In this document: in pieces, positions 49,023 through 58,487 of the stretch
Layout: each line of letters opens with the position of its first letter
How positions within the stretch are numbered: the first letter of the stretch is position 1
Assembly (NCBI GenBank): GCA_964619535.1
Contig: CAZUEX010000003.1
Location: forward strand, 62,001-126,000
From: Leptonema sp964619535
GTDB lineage: Bacteria; Spirochaetota; Leptospiria; Leptospirales; Leptonemataceae
Direction: 5' to 3'
DNA: 64,000 nt
The notes under the pieces: generated by a model
The model's input: only the letters and a program-made list of their open reading frames with translations
The model's database searches: none
What the model was told of the DNA's origin: nothing
Made by a program: the position numbers and the translations under genes

Positions 49023-50135
49023 ATGGATACAAAGATCTGGTACGATGCACGTATGCTGGGATTTTCCGGCATCGGCACACAGGTGCAGCATACCCTTGCC
49101 GAGCTGTTCCGTCGTAGAGAGCCCGAAACCGTGCCTGTCGGCTCGTCAAGAACGATTGGCAGGTTTTTTCCGGAATTCAGCGGAAAGGTAGTCGAATTCG
49201 ATGCCTCTATCTATGGCCTGAAAGAACAGCTTTTGTATCCGACCCCGGAAAAGGGGGCTTTGCTGCACATTCCGCATTATGCAGCACCGGTTCGCCATCT
49301 GCGTCGTTCCGTGGTAGTGGTGCATGATCTGATTCATCTGCAATCCGATGAATTTGCCGCTCCACAGTACCGTCTTTATGCGCGGGCCATTCTTGGGCAG
49401 GTGGCTGCACGGGCTGCGGCCATTGTAACCGTATCAAACTATACACGAGAATGCCTGCTGGACCGTTATCCGTCTGCGGCGGACAGGGTTACGGTTATCC
49501 ATAATGGCATCGACCATTCTGTCTTTTATCCGGCCACGGGAAAGGAGATGGCCCGGTTCCGCAAACGGTATGGGCTGCCCGAGCAGTATCTGCTCTGTGT
49601 TGGCATTGGAAAGCGCCACAAGAATGTCGATTTTTTGATACGCTCTCTGGGCCCGCTCTGGAAAAAAAGCAGCTCGGCCAGGCCTGCCCTTACCCTGCCT
49701 CTTGTTATTGGTGGCACCGGTGGAACACTGCCTGATTATGTGGACGCCGCCATCCGGGAAGCCGATGTACGATCGAAGGTGATCGTCATGCCCCGCCTCG
49801 ATGAGCAGGAGCTGCGACCGCTTTATTCGGCAGCAACGGCGTTGATCATGCCATCCCTTTACGAAGGCTTTGGTTTTCCTGTTGCCGAAGCCATGGCCTG
49901 TGGAACGCCTGTGCTTTCGTCGAACCGCGCCTCATTGCCAGAGATCGGCGAGAATGCGGCCCTGTATTTCAGTCCTGTCGACGAAGAGGATCTGCAGTCA
50001 AAACTGTTGGAGTTTCTGAAACGTCCTTCGCTTACGGAGCGTATGTCGATGATGGGCGTGAAGCGTGCAGCACGCTTTACCTGGCAGGAGCATGTGGATC
50101 TCCTGACGGCGGTGTATCGCAGGCTTTCTGGTTAA
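49023..50135 (+). CDS. GT4-family glycosyltransferase
   Basis: 370 residues from the ATG at 49023, with GGAAGGG 12 bases upstream. N-terminal domain: KIWYDARMLGFSGIGTQVQHTL, then VVVVHDLIH. C-terminal nucleotide-sugar domain: YLLCVGIGKRHKNVDFLIRSL, VIVMPRLDEQELRPLYSAATALIMPSLYEGFGFPVAEAMACGTPVLSSNRASLPE with the E-x7-E motif. It resembles mannosyltransferases of O-antigen or capsule assembly. It acts at the inner face of the membrane on an unknown acceptor. Confidence 0.88.
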   Translation: MDTKIWYDARMLGFSGIGTQVQHTLAELFRRREPETVPVGSSRTIGRFFPEFSGKVVEFDASIYGLKEQLLYPTPEKGALLHIPHYAAPVRHLRRSVVVVHDLIHLQSDEFAAPQYRLYARAILGQVAARAAAIVTVSNYTRECLLDRYPSAADRVTVIHNGIDHSVFYPATGKEMARFRKRYGLPEQYLLCVGIGKRHKNVDFLIRSLGPLWKKSSSARPALTLPLVIGGTGGTLPDYVDAAIREADVRSKVIVMPRLDEQELRPLYSAATALIMPSLYEGFGFPVAEAMACGTPVLSSNRASLPEIGENAALYFSPVDEEDLQSKLLEFLKRPSLTERMSMMGVKRAARFTWQEHVDLLTAVYRRLSG

Positions 50136-50167
50136 CCGCACTGTACGCAGCCAGGCTCGGACGGTTG

Positions 50168-51271
50168 TTACGGGTTATCGATCAGCCTGGCCGTTTCGAG
50201 CAGTCTTGCGGAAAGCTCTGTGAAGCAACGGGGGGAAAGGTGACTTGCATCGGTGTAGAACTGGCATTTCATAATGCCCGGATCATTCATGTCGACGTAG
50301 ATAGCCCCATAGGGCTCCATTCGCGATAGCAGCACAGGCAGGATTTCGGTTTCATAGCCGTACTTCGTTTTCAGAGCATTCATAGCCGGATACAGAGAAG
50401 GCTTGAAAACAACGACGGGAATGTTGTGTTCCTGCGCGATTCGGGTCATGGTGACGATGGCGTCGATGAGTGCAGGGTCAAGCTGCCAGTTTGAGAAATA
50501 CAGCTCTTCGTGAAAGTGTGTGAAACGTTCAAGGCGCTGCTCCCGCATATCAGGATCGCCTCCGACAAGGGGCAGGTCCTCCCACTCGTCATCGCCGAAG
50601 ACGCGATCGACTCTCTTTTTTATCCGATGTGCCTGTGCCTGAAAGGCGTCGGCTCCTCCGATGTTCTCAAACATCTGTGCTTCTTTTCTCGGTCTCCAGG
50701 TTAACAGGCCTATAAAATCGGTCTTGTAGCGGTAGGTTGCAAAGAGCCTCGAAATGAGGATATCCTTGAGCATCTCGTAAGGGTACGATTCGGGATGCTT
50801 GAGCGCTGTGAGAAGAGGAATGCCCTCCATGTTGATCACGTTATTGATAGACCGATTGCGGTTCAGGGCAGATGGACTGAGTTCAATGGCGATCAGATCG
50901 GGCTTCAGGCCACGGTCGATTAACTGGTGTAAACGGGTCAGGAATAGATAGGGGTTTGCTGCAGAATACGTCGAAGCCAGAAAATTCGTATTGAGAACGG
51001 CTTTTTTTTCCTGGCTGGTCAGATAGGGATCGACTCGCGTTTGACTGTCGACCGGAAAGCGCAGGAACGGCATGGATCGGGACGATCCGAAAACCCAGAC
51101 GGTTTTGTCTTTTTCGGGAAGTGAAGGCGGGTCATGATCTTCAAGTGTCTCTTCGTAAGGGTTAACCGCTGCTGCATTCGTAAAGTTCAGTTTTACTGCC
51201 GGAATCAGAGCGACCTTATCGACGGCAAAGATGACAAGCAGGAGTAGATAGTACTTCAGATATTTGAGCAT
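50168..51271 (-). CDS. SGNH-like DUF1574 protein, partner of the MBOAT acyltransferase
   Basis: 367 residues with one N-terminal transmembrane helix; the rest would be periplasmic. The SGNH hydrolase outline is present: VWVFGSSRSMPF (block with the nucleophile serine) and DASHLSPRCF at the end with the D-x-x-H pair. Proteins of this type (AlgX/AlgJ-like, DUF1574 in Leptospira) finish O-acetylation started by an MBOAT protein, and an MBOAT gene lies 10 bases upstream. The substrate is probably a surface glycan. Confidence 0.75.
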   Translation of the reverse strand: MLKYLKYYLLLLVIFAVDKVALIPAVKLNFTNAAAVNPYEETLEDHDPPSLPEKDKTVWVFGSSRSMPFLRFPVDSQTRVDPYLTSQEKKAVLNTNFLASTYSAANPYLFLTRLHQLIDRGLKPDLIAIELSPSALNRNRSINNVINMEGIPLLTALKHPESYPYEMLKDILISRLFATYRYKTDFIGLLTWRPRKEAQMFENIGGADAFQAQAHRIKKRVDRVFGDDEWEDLPLVGGDPDMREQRLERFTHFHEELYFSNWQLDPALIDAIVTMTRIAQEHNIPVVVFKPSLYPAMNALKTKYGYETEILPVLLSRMEPYGAIYVDMNDPGIMKCQFYTDASHLSPRCFTELSARLLETARLIDNP

Positions 51272-51281
51272 CGATCGCTCC

Positions 51282-52673
51282 CTAAAATTGAAAATAGAAG
51301 AAAGGCTGTGAAGTGGTCGTCAGCGTCGTAATAAGCAGAGCGAGGATGACGATACCGGTCGGCAGCAGTACATGTTTGTAACGGATGAATGGGCGCATTC
51401 TTTTCGGATAGTATTCCATGACCTGCATGATAAAGGGAACGACGAATAGAAGAGCAAGGTTCCCTGTGAGGGGGATGGTCTTTCCCTCGGGACCAAGGAA
51501 AGCAGCCAGCATCTCGAGCCCTTTATCAATGGAGCTGGAGCGGAAGAACATGGTGGCAATAACCCAGCCATGAAACACAACAAGTCGACGGATGAACAGC
51601 CTCGATCCCGTAACCGTGCCCTGATTCAGACCGAACAGACGCTCGATTACGAGGAATAGACCGGAAAGAGCGCCCCATAAGAGATAGGTATAGTTTGCTC
51701 CATGCCAGAGGCCACCGAGAACCATCGTGAGAAACGTGTTGAACAGGCTTCGGTACTTCCCGCAGCGACTTCCGCCAAGCGGAATATAAACATAGTCACG
51801 CAACCAGCTTGAAAGCGTAATATGCCAGCGTCTCCAGGTTTCCTGGAATGAAGAGGCCAGGTAAGGGGCTTTAAAGTTAATCGGAAGGTTAAACCCCAGA
51901 GCGCGTCCCATACCGCGGGCCATGTCGCTGTAGCCCGAGAAATCCATATAGATCTGAATCGAAAACCCGTAGGCGGCTATAATATTGGCCACAGCATCGT
52001 ATGCGCCGGGATCGTTGTAGACGGGGTTGATGATCTTTGCGAGAGAGTCTGCAACTATCACTTTTTTGAACAGGCCGACGGCAAGAAGATAGGCTGCATG
52101 GTCGAGTCGTGTTTCGGTGATTCGTTTGGGCTTATCGATGTACGGAAGCAACTGGGTATGACGCATGATCGGTCCGGCGATCAATTGCGGAAAGAAACTG
52201 ATGAAGAAGAAGAAATTGATGAAGCTTACGCGTTCGGTGATCGACTGCCTGTGGACGTCCACCTGGAAGGCGATTAGCTGGAATGTATAGAAACTGATGG
52301 CCAGCGGAAGGATGATTACCTCGATGTATTTTCCCGCTTCAGGAGTAGCAGCGGCCAGATACATCGGAGATACAACATGGCCGAGAATATCAAGGGCAAA
52401 GTAATAGTACTTAAAAACACCGAGGTTCAGGAGATTCAGGGTAATAATCGTGTAAAGAACGCCGGCCTTGCGGGTTTTGTCGTAAAGCCGGTAAAACAGA
52501 TAATTGATAACGATGATAGCGTAGAAGTGAACCGCAAAGGCCAGGCTCCAGGAAGCATAGAAAAGAACCGAGGCCACAAGCAGAACGGTCTTGCGAAATC
52601 TGTGTGGTAGAGACCAGTAAAGGGCAAACGTGCATCCGAAGAGCAGCAGGAATTCGAAAGAGTTAAAGAGCAT
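51282..52673 (-). CDS. MBOAT-family O-acyltransferase (AlgI-like)
   Basis: 463 residues, about ten or eleven transmembrane helices. The MBOAT core is ILPLAISFYTFQLIAFQVDVHR, then FQETWRRWHITLSSWLRDYVYIPLGG and GGLWHGANYTYLLWG, with the catalytic histidine in WHG. It transfers acyl groups from the cytoplasm to an acceptor outside. The pair with the DUF1574 gene is the alginate-acetylation type of set (AlgI plus AlgX). Confidence 0.92.
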   Translation of the reverse strand: MLFNSFEFLLLFGCTFALYWSLPHRFRKTVLLVASVLFYASWSLAFAVHFYAIIVINYLFYRLYDKTRKAGVLYTIITLNLLNLGVFKYYYFALDILGHVVSPMYLAAATPEAGKYIEVIILPLAISFYTFQLIAFQVDVHRQSITERVSFINFFFFISFFPQLIAGPIMRHTQLLPYIDKPKRITETRLDHAAYLLAVGLFKKVIVADSLAKIINPVYNDPGAYDAVANIIAAYGFSIQIYMDFSGYSDMARGMGRALGFNLPINFKAPYLASSFQETWRRWHITLSSWLRDYVYIPLGGSRCGKYRSLFNTFLTMVLGGLWHGANYTYLLWGALSGLFLVIERLFGLNQGTVTGSRLFIRRLVVFHGWVIATMFFRSSSIDKGLEMLAAFLGPEGKTIPLTGNLALLFVVPFIMQVMEYYPKRMRPFIRYKHVLLPTGIVILALLITTLTTTSQPFFYFQF

Positions 52674-52674
52674 C

Positions 52675-53079
52675 TTAGATCGTTTCGAGCAGTCGATCCT
52701 TCCAGCGGTCCAGGAAATGAGCCTGCAGGCCTTTCTGTCTGAACTCAGAGATGGCCAGTTTTAACGAGATGGCGATGTAAACGAGAGACAGGCCGCCCTG
52801 TAAGGTAAAGGCTGTCAGTTGCAGGCCAAAGCTGTTATCGAGGTAGCCGCGTAAGGTTAAAACGACCCAGTAAAGGATCCAGGAGGCCAGAAGGAACAGC
52901 GTAGAGAGAAGGAATCCTCGATAGGCGGCGCTGCGATATTCCTCTTTATGAAGAGCAATAAACCAGGAGATCAGCAGCGGCAGAACGGCAATCGCTCTGA
53001 TGATATGCGGATAGCCGTTGATCAGGTCGGCCGTCTTCTGGAAGAAGGCCTGTAATTTCAGGGACAGTGTGGATTTCAT
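52675..53079 (-). CDS. small membrane protein next to the MBOAT pair
   Basis: 134 residues with three hydrophobic helices and short basic tails. It starts within the stop of the gene before it (ATGA) and ends two bases before the MBOAT start, so the block 50168-53489 reads as one operon. It resembles the next gene upstream in layout (helix, loop, two helices, basic helix), perhaps a duplicate. Function unknown. Confidence 0.6.
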   Translation of the reverse strand: MKSTLSLKLQAFFQKTADLINGYPHIIRAIAVLPLLISWFIALHKEEYRSAAYRGFLLSTLFLLASWILYWVVLTLRGYLDNSFGLQLTAFTLQGGLSLVYIAISLKLAISEFRQKGLQAHFLDRWKDRLLETI

Positions 53080-53489
53080 TTTTCTCTTCGCAGTATTTTT
53101 TGAACCTGTTCTCTTACCTCGTCAATGAAAGGCACGGTCCACCGTTCGTCCATGATGGCACGGTAGGCTGCATAGGCAGACAGTGCCAGATAAACGAGAA
53201 GCGACAGAACCCAGACACCCTGCGAAACCGGGTTCAGGAATCGGTAGGCACCAAACAGCCAGGACGTGAGTGGAAAATTCTCAAGAAACCAGACAACCAG
53301 ATAGACGACGACGATGGCCAGATTCAGGTCTCGAGCCTGCAGGGCATGGAATCTCGTGAACTCGTCTTCTTTTGTGATCGCATAGGCCCAGCCAAGAAGG
53401 GGTACGTAGGCAATGGCAGCGGTGAGCTCATCTCCGTTGCCCGAGCCTTTCTTCAGGCTCTCCTGGATCTTTCGGATGCGATCTGACAT
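53076..53489 (-). CDS. DUF4870-like small membrane protein
   Basis: 137 residues: a charged N-terminal helix, ELTAAIAYVPLLGWAYAITKEDEFTRFHALQARDLN, which is close to the YIPLLG...FHARQA pattern of DUF4870 proteins, then two or three helices. It leads the operon of membrane proteins that ends with the MBOAT/SGNH pair. The two tRNA-Ser genes lie just upstream on the same strand. Confidence 0.65.
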   Translation of the reverse strand: MSDRIRKIQESLKKGSGNGDELTAAIAYVPLLGWAYAITKEDEFTRFHALQARDLNLAIVVVYLVVWFLENFPLTSWLFGAYRFLNPVSQGVWVLSLLVYLALSAYAAYRAIMDERWTVPFIDEVREQVQKILRREK

Positions 53490-53508
53490 GGGGACATCCG
53501 CAGAAGCT

Positions 53509-53595
53509 CGGAGTGGGAGGGATTCGAACCCTCGGTACGGAAACCCGTACGACAGTTTAGCAAACTGCTCCCTTCGGCCTCTCGGGCACCACTCC
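53509..53595 (-). tRNA. tRNA-Ser (anticodon GCT)
   Basis: 87 bases, long variable arm as expected for a class II tRNA. Acceptor stem GGAGTGG/CCACTCC is perfect, followed by the discriminator G. The anticodon loop TTTGCTAAA gives GCT, reading AGC and AGT. The T loop is GTTCGAATCC. CCA is not encoded. Confidence 0.97.
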
Positions 53596-53604
53596 AGACA
53601 ACTT

Positions 53605-53689
53605 CGGAGAGAGTGGGATTCGAACCCACGGAGACTTTCGCCTCAACGGTTTTCAAGACCGCCGCCTTAAACCGCTCGGCCATCTCTCC
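53605..53689 (-). tRNA. tRNA-Ser (anticodon TGA)
   Basis: 85 bases with a long variable arm. The acceptor stem GGAGAGA/TCTCTCC is perfect and the discriminator is G. The anticodon loop CTTGAAA gives TGA, reading TCA and related codons. The T loop is GTTCGAATCC. Nine bases separate it from the GCT isoacceptor, so both are probably cut from one transcript. Confidence 0.97.
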
Positions 53690-53776
53690 GTCGTCCAGAG
53701 GCCTGTGTGAAAGTTTCCTGTCAACCAATTCGCCCTATCGCCACCTCGATGCAGGGATCTGCCGTGAATTTCCGGC

Positions 53777-54847
53777 CTACTGTTTTTTCAGAGCCTCGAC
53801 CTTTTTCTGCAGGGCCTTCAGATCCCGCGACATCTGTGGTAGGTTGCGGAGGAGCAGATTGTTGCGGTGATGGGCCGTCAGTGGCAGCAGAGGCGGCCCG
53901 CCTGCGTAGACCCCGGATTTTTCGATGCTTTCGGTGACGGCTGCACGAACGAGAAGAACGGTATCGTCCGGAATCGTAATATGATCCAGAACGCCCGTCT
54001 GTCCGCTGCAGATGACGCGCTGTCCCAGCTTGCAGGATCCGGCAATGCCCGTCATGGCAACGAGAATGCTGTCATCGCCGATGTCGCAGTTATGTGCAAT
54101 GTGACAGAAGTTGTCGGTAATCACGCCGCTTCGAACGCGGGTGATGCCGTAGGCAGCCCGGTCGATGCAGTTATTGGCGCCGATAACGCAGCGATCTTCG
54201 AGGATGACAATACCGGTTTGCGGGATGCGATGATGTTTGCGCTGTGCATCCTGGGCAAAGCCAAAGCCCTCACTTCCAATGACGGTATGCGAGCGGATGA
54301 TACAGTGCCTTCCGATCTGACATCCCCTGCCAATCGTTACGTTGGGATGCAAGATCGTATTCTCTCCGATGATGGCACCGGCTTCGACGACCGTTCCGGC
54401 CATGACGACGCTGCCAGCCTGCAGTTCAGCCCCTTTTCCAATGACCGCCTGGGGGCCGACAATGGCCGTTTCGGCAATTTTTGCCTGTGGGTGGATCACG
54501 GCTGAGGGATGGATTCTGCCCCATTCTTCCGTATCGTGAAAATTCCAGTCCGCATACTGCTGTTTGAGAAAGGCATGGGCCAGGTTTACATTATCGACGA
54601 CGATGCATGGCTTGTTTTCGGTCTGGTCGGCCAGCTTCTGGGCAACAACGACAGCACTGGCCTGGTTTTGCAGGGCTGTCTTCAAGAAATCCTGTGATGA
54701 AGCAAAGGTTATGTCGCCTTCACTGCAATCCTCTGCTGCACTGATACCCGTAACCGTAACGTTCTCCCCCTGGAGTTCTGCTTTTACGCCCCTGGAATTC
54801 AGGAAACTTGTCATTTCCTCAAGCGTAACAGGTGTATCTATAGTCAT
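53777..54847 (-). CDS. lpxD: UDP-3-O-acylglucosamine N-acyltransferase LpxD
   Basis: 356 residues. The N-terminal uridine-binding domain (ITFASSQDFLKTALQNQASAVVVA) is followed by a left-handed beta helix of hexapeptide repeats from about residue 110 to 300. The catalytic histidine is in FCHIAHNCDIG. A C-terminal helix (MSRDLKALQKKVEALKKQ) ends the protein. It adds the second acyl chain in lipid A synthesis, so the organism makes lipopolysaccharide. Confidence 0.93.
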   Translation of the reverse strand: MTIDTPVTLEEMTSFLNSRGVKAELQGENVTVTGISAAEDCSEGDITFASSQDFLKTALQNQASAVVVAQKLADQTENKPCIVVDNVNLAHAFLKQQYADWNFHDTEEWGRIHPSAVIHPQAKIAETAIVGPQAVIGKGAELQAGSVVMAGTVVEAGAIIGENTILHPNVTIGRGCQIGRHCIIRSHTVIGSEGFGFAQDAQRKHHRIPQTGIVILEDRCVIGANNCIDRAAYGITRVRSGVITDNFCHIAHNCDIGDDSILVAMTGIAGSCKLGQRVICSGQTGVLDHITIPDDTVLLVRAAVTESIEKSGVYAGGPPLLPLTAHHRNNLLLRNLPQMSRDLKALQKKVEALKKQ

Positions 54848-54906
54848 AGTTACCGAATCTTTGAAGGGCTATTCAGGGTTCAATCCCGATTCATGGCCAG
54901 GCCCGT

Positions 54907-56625
54907 TCACGAAATCATACGTTTCTTCCCTTCAATAAAGTCTACGAGGACGAAATGGTCCAGCTTCGATGGATGCGGGTAGAAGACCCGGCCCTGCGTA
55001 TTCTTTACAAACTCTTCTACAAAGGGCCGTTCATCGAAGAAGGTAAAGCCCCATTCCGGTGTGAGAAGAAAGGTATTGATGGTAATGCCTGCCTCTGTGC
55101 AGGCCCGGGCCTCTTTCAGGGCAAAGTCGAAATCGGCCGGCGACGGCGGATAGTTGATATGCAGTCGGTTATCTTCGAAGTGTGCCGTCGGCACGCCATC
55201 GGTAATCAGCAGGATCTGTTTGTTTTTTGTCTCTTTGCCGCCGAGGAGCTGACGACACAGGGCAAGGCCTCGCTGCAGATTGGTAAAGTACAGGGGGATG
55301 CCCTGATACGGGTCTTTTTTCTGCTGCAAGGACCGAGCTGCCAGATCGAAACGCAACCGGATGTAGGGATCGAAGATCGTAACAGGAAAGGGCTGCAAGC
55401 CAGGAATATCGGCAGGCCGGTAGACCTGTGCGGTGGTTCCGAATCCGACGATGATGAGTCGGTCTTCTCTGTATTCGTCGCGAATCAGGCTTTCAAGGGC
55501 CAGCACCATCTGTTTTGCATGAAAAAAGCGATCAGCACGCTGCATGGAGCCGGACATATCAAGCAGCACAGCCGTTGCCGTCTTTGCCTGTCCTCGCGAC
55601 CGAAAGACTTCCAGGTCACGGAGGCCTGGTTGTGGTCTTCCGGTTCGGATAACGGCATTGATGATGGATGCTGCAGGGTCCAGATTGCTGATGTTATCGC
55701 CCATTTCGTAGCTGCGGCTGATTGGAGTGATCTGTTCGCCGTCGCTTTCTTCGGGCGACATCAGAGATCCGCCTGAATCGTCTGGTTTCAGATGTCGGAA
55801 GATCTCTTCCAGCGCACGGCGGCCAATACGTCGGATGGCCTCCGGAGAGAGCTTAAGCTCGCCCGATTCATCGCGTACGACCTGGCCCTGCTTTTCAAGG
55901 ACCTCTGTTAACCGATCAAAGATACGCTGCCGCCGTTCCAGGAACTCTTCGTAGGACTCCGGCCCCAGCAGCTCGGCCAGCCGCTCCAGGTTGAACTGGA
56001 ACAGGTCGCCGTTCTGCATGGCCGTTTGGAGGTTTTTTCGCAGTTCTTCGAGCTGTTCGAGGGCATCGATGATCTGTATGGCCATTTTACGGTCTACGTC
56101 TTCCGTCCCGCGAAAGGCAAAACGCTTCATGGCTCCTTCGATGCGGTTGCGGTCTTCCAGGGCCTTTAGCAGGGCATTGTAGTCGCGGTGACGGATCTGC
56201 TCTTCGCGGATGATGTCCCACTTTAGCTGAAAGATGCGGTCATGGGACCTGGCCTCCAGGGCCTGTTTGAAGTCCTCTTTCAGCGATTCCTGCTTCGATG
56301 CCTGAAGCTGTTCGAGGATGTTCTGTCCTTCTTTTTCTGAGTCGTGGTCGGCCTCAGAAAAGGCCCCGCCGAGGCGGTAGCGATCCAGCAGGTCGTTCTG
56401 TTGCTCTTCGATCTGCTTGATGAAGCCGGCAAGCAGATCGTCCATCCCCCCTTCTTTTAAAAAAAGGTTTACGGGCAGACCTCGACTAATGAGCTCATTC
56501 AGGGCATCTTCCAGTGCAATGTCGTGTCTCATCAGAAGCTCTGACAGGATCGACATCAACCGGTCTGTATTCCAGCCCTCGGGATCAGGACCGGGCTCGT
56601 AGGGTCCATAGCGATGTGTAATCAT
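54907..56625 (-). CDS. VWA-domain protein, partner of a MoxR-type ATPase
   Basis: 572 residues. The first 300 are helical and highly charged, with coiled-coil stretches. The C-terminal part from about residue 345 is a VWA domain with the MIDAS motif DMSGSM (356-361), the FGTTA turn and LLITDGVPTAH. The protein resembles CoxE-like VWA proteins that work with MoxR ATPases in metal insertion or complex assembly. A MoxR-type ATPase is 3.9 kb upstream on the same strand (60480-61334). The ATG at 56625 has AGGAG nine bases before it and overlaps the ATG of the divergent gene at 56624. Confidence 0.8.
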   Translation of the reverse strand: MITHRYGPYEPGPDPEGWNTDRLMSILSELLMRHDIALEDALNELISRGLPVNLFLKEGGMDDLLAGFIKQIEEQQNDLLDRYRLGGAFSEADHDSEKEGQNILEQLQASKQESLKEDFKQALEARSHDRIFQLKWDIIREEQIRHRDYNALLKALEDRNRIEGAMKRFAFRGTEDVDRKMAIQIIDALEQLEELRKNLQTAMQNGDLFQFNLERLAELLGPESYEEFLERRQRIFDRLTEVLEKQGQVVRDESGELKLSPEAIRRIGRRALEEIFRHLKPDDSGGSLMSPEESDGEQITPISRSYEMGDNISNLDPAASIINAVIRTGRPQPGLRDLEVFRSRGQAKTATAVLLDMSGSMQRADRFFHAKQMVLALESLIRDEYREDRLIIVGFGTTAQVYRPADIPGLQPFPVTIFDPYIRLRFDLAARSLQQKKDPYQGIPLYFTNLQRGLALCRQLLGGKETKNKQILLITDGVPTAHFEDNRLHINYPPSPADFDFALKEARACTEAGITINTFLLTPEWGFTFFDERPFVEEFVKNTQGRVFYPHPSKLDHFVLVDFIEGKKRMIS

Positions 56626-57439
56626 GTTACTGCGACTCCTGACTTATAATATACACAAAGCAATCGGAACGGACCGCCGTTACAGGCCAGAACGGGTGGC
56701 AGAAGTTCTGCACGATTCCGGGGCTGACATCATCTGCCTGCAGGAGGTGGATTTCAGTGTTCCCCGTTCCCACAACGATGATCTGGCCCACCGCCTGGGC
56801 GAGGCCCTTGGCTTTCACTGTGCCCTGGGATTGAACGTCTTTCTAAAAAAGGGCGCCTACGGCAATGCCATTCTTTCCAGGTATCCGATTGTGCACACAG
56901 AGAATCTGAACATTACCTGGGGCATAAAAAAGGCACGTGGATGTCTTATGTCTCGTATCGAGATTCCAGGCGGAGAGATGGCCGTCTTGAACATGCATCT
57001 GGGACTGGCCGGTTTCGAGAGGATCCGACAGGTGCGCATGATCCTCGAAAGCTCCTTTCTGCAAACGGTACAGGATCTGCCCACGGTGATTTTAGGCGAT
57101 ACAAACGATCGGGCCGACAAGGTGGACAGGCTATTTCAGCGGATGGGCTTTACCGATACCTCGACGATTCGTGCTTCGATGAAGGCAGCGAAGAAGGCCG
57201 TGCCACTGCCGGACTGGCGCAAGCTGAAGAATATAAAAGATATAAAAGAGATCCGCAGTCTGGGCATCCCTGTCGATCTGCAGACCTTTCCGTCTTACTC
57301 GCCCTTTCCAATTATGAGAATTGATAAAGTATTTGTAAATAATCGTTTCGAAATCCGTTCTCATCAAGTGCTTCGTAACAGCCTGACGCGGAAGGCCTCT
57401 GACCATCTGCCTGTTGTGGTGGATCTACAGCTGCGTTGA
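56624..57439 (+). CDS. endonuclease/exonuclease/phosphatase-fold hydrolase
   Basis: 271 residues. The EEP fold is clear: LRLLTYNIHKAIG, IICLQEVDF (metal glutamate), RYPIVHTENLNITWG, VLNMHLGLAG, VILGDTNDRAD and the terminal KASDHLPVVVDLQL with the aspartate and histidine. Substrates range from DNA to phospholipids and sugar phosphates. The absence of a signal suggests a cytoplasmic enzyme. Its start codon overlaps that of the divergent VWA gene by two bases, and it has no clear ribosome site of its own. Confidence 0.85.
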   Translation: MLLRLLTYNIHKAIGTDRRYRPERVAEVLHDSGADIICLQEVDFSVPRSHNDDLAHRLGEALGFHCALGLNVFLKKGAYGNAILSRYPIVHTENLNITWGIKKARGCLMSRIEIPGGEMAVLNMHLGLAGFERIRQVRMILESSFLQTVQDLPTVILGDTNDRADKVDRLFQRMGFTDTSTIRASMKAAKKAVPLPDWRKLKNIKDIKEIRSLGIPVDLQTFPSYSPFPIMRIDKVFVNNRFEIRSHQVLRNSLTRKASDHLPVVVDLQLR

Positions 57440-57562
57440 AACTGCAGAGGCTTCTCTTCCGAAAGAGTTAGATAACCCGGCAAAAAGGATTGCCGGGAAT
57501 CGCTACGAAAATTACTGTTGGATTGATTCACAGTGACAGAATCAGGAGGATCTTTCGAAAAT

Positions 57563-58456
57563 ATGACCTGGCTCAAGCGGATATTCCTGTTCGGAGTCGT
57601 GAACATTCTCATTGTTGTCACGATTTCCGTTCTGACTTCTCTCCTCGGCTTACAGCCTTACCTGCATGCTGGCGGATACGATTTCACTTCACTGGCCATC
57701 TTCTGCCTGATGTGGGGCATGGGCGGAGCCTTTATCTCGCTTGGTCTTTCGCGCATCATGGCAAAGATGATGATGGGCGTGCAGGTGATTGAACCAAACG
57801 ATGCGCACTTTGGCGCACTGGTGCAGCGCGTGCATGGACTGGCCCGTCGTGCTGGCCTGGAGAAGATGCCAGAGGTTGGCGTCTATCAAAGCCCTGAACT
57901 CAATGCCTTTGCTACCGGACCAACAAAGAATCGCTCTCTGGTGGCCGTATCGACCGGCTTGCTGGAGCGTATGGATGAGGATGCCGTTGATGGAGTCCTG
58001 GGTCATGAAATCGCTCACATTGCCAACGGTGATATGGTGACGATGACCCTGATTCAGGGTGTTGTGAACGCCTTTGTCATGTTCATTGCTCGCGTTGCGG
58101 CCTTTATCATTGGCAATTTTATCAAAGAAGACAGCCTGCGCTTTATTGCCCGCTTTGCCATCACGATCGCCCTTGAGATCGCTCTCAGCTTCCTCGGTAT
58201 GATCGTGGTTGGTTACTTTTCGCGGATGCGCGAGTATCGTGCCGATGCCGGTGGGGCGAAGCTTGCCGGACGCGACAAGATGATCCGTGCGCTCGAAGCT
58301 CTGAAGGCAGCCTATGAAATCCGCGACGAAGACCAGCCTCAATCGCTGGCAACCCTGAAGATTTCGGGTAAGTCAGGCGGACTTATGGCACTTTTCTCCA
58401 CACACCCGCCGCTGGACGATCGTATTGCCAGACTGCGTCACGGTCGGGCACTGTAA
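57563..58456 (+). CDS. htpX: membrane zinc protease HtpX
   Basis: 297 residues from the ATG at 57563; a GTG at 57533 is in frame, but AGGAGG at 57544-57549 and the family N-terminus TWLKRIFLFGVVNILIV favour the ATG. Two N-terminal helices, then MPEVGVYQSPELNAFATGP, the zinc motif VLGHEIAHIANGD (HExxH), two more helices and RMREYRADAGGAKLAG with the third zinc ligand. HtpX degrades misfolded membrane proteins. It sits between the VWA and TraB/ChaN-like genes but on the other strand. Confidence 0.95.
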   Translation: MTWLKRIFLFGVVNILIVVTISVLTSLLGLQPYLHAGGYDFTSLAIFCLMWGMGGAFISLGLSRIMAKMMMGVQVIEPNDAHFGALVQRVHGLARRAGLEKMPEVGVYQSPELNAFATGPTKNRSLVAVSTGLLERMDEDAVDGVLGHEIAHIANGDMVTMTLIQGVVNAFVMFIARVAAFIIGNFIKEDSLRFIARFAITIALEIALSFLGMIVVGYFSRMREYRADAGGAKLAGRDKMIRALEALKAAYEIRDEDQPQSLATLKISGKSGGLMALFSTHPPLDDRIARLRHGRAL

Positions 58457-58487
58457 TATCGTTCACCAACCGGTTGAAGGGATGGGG

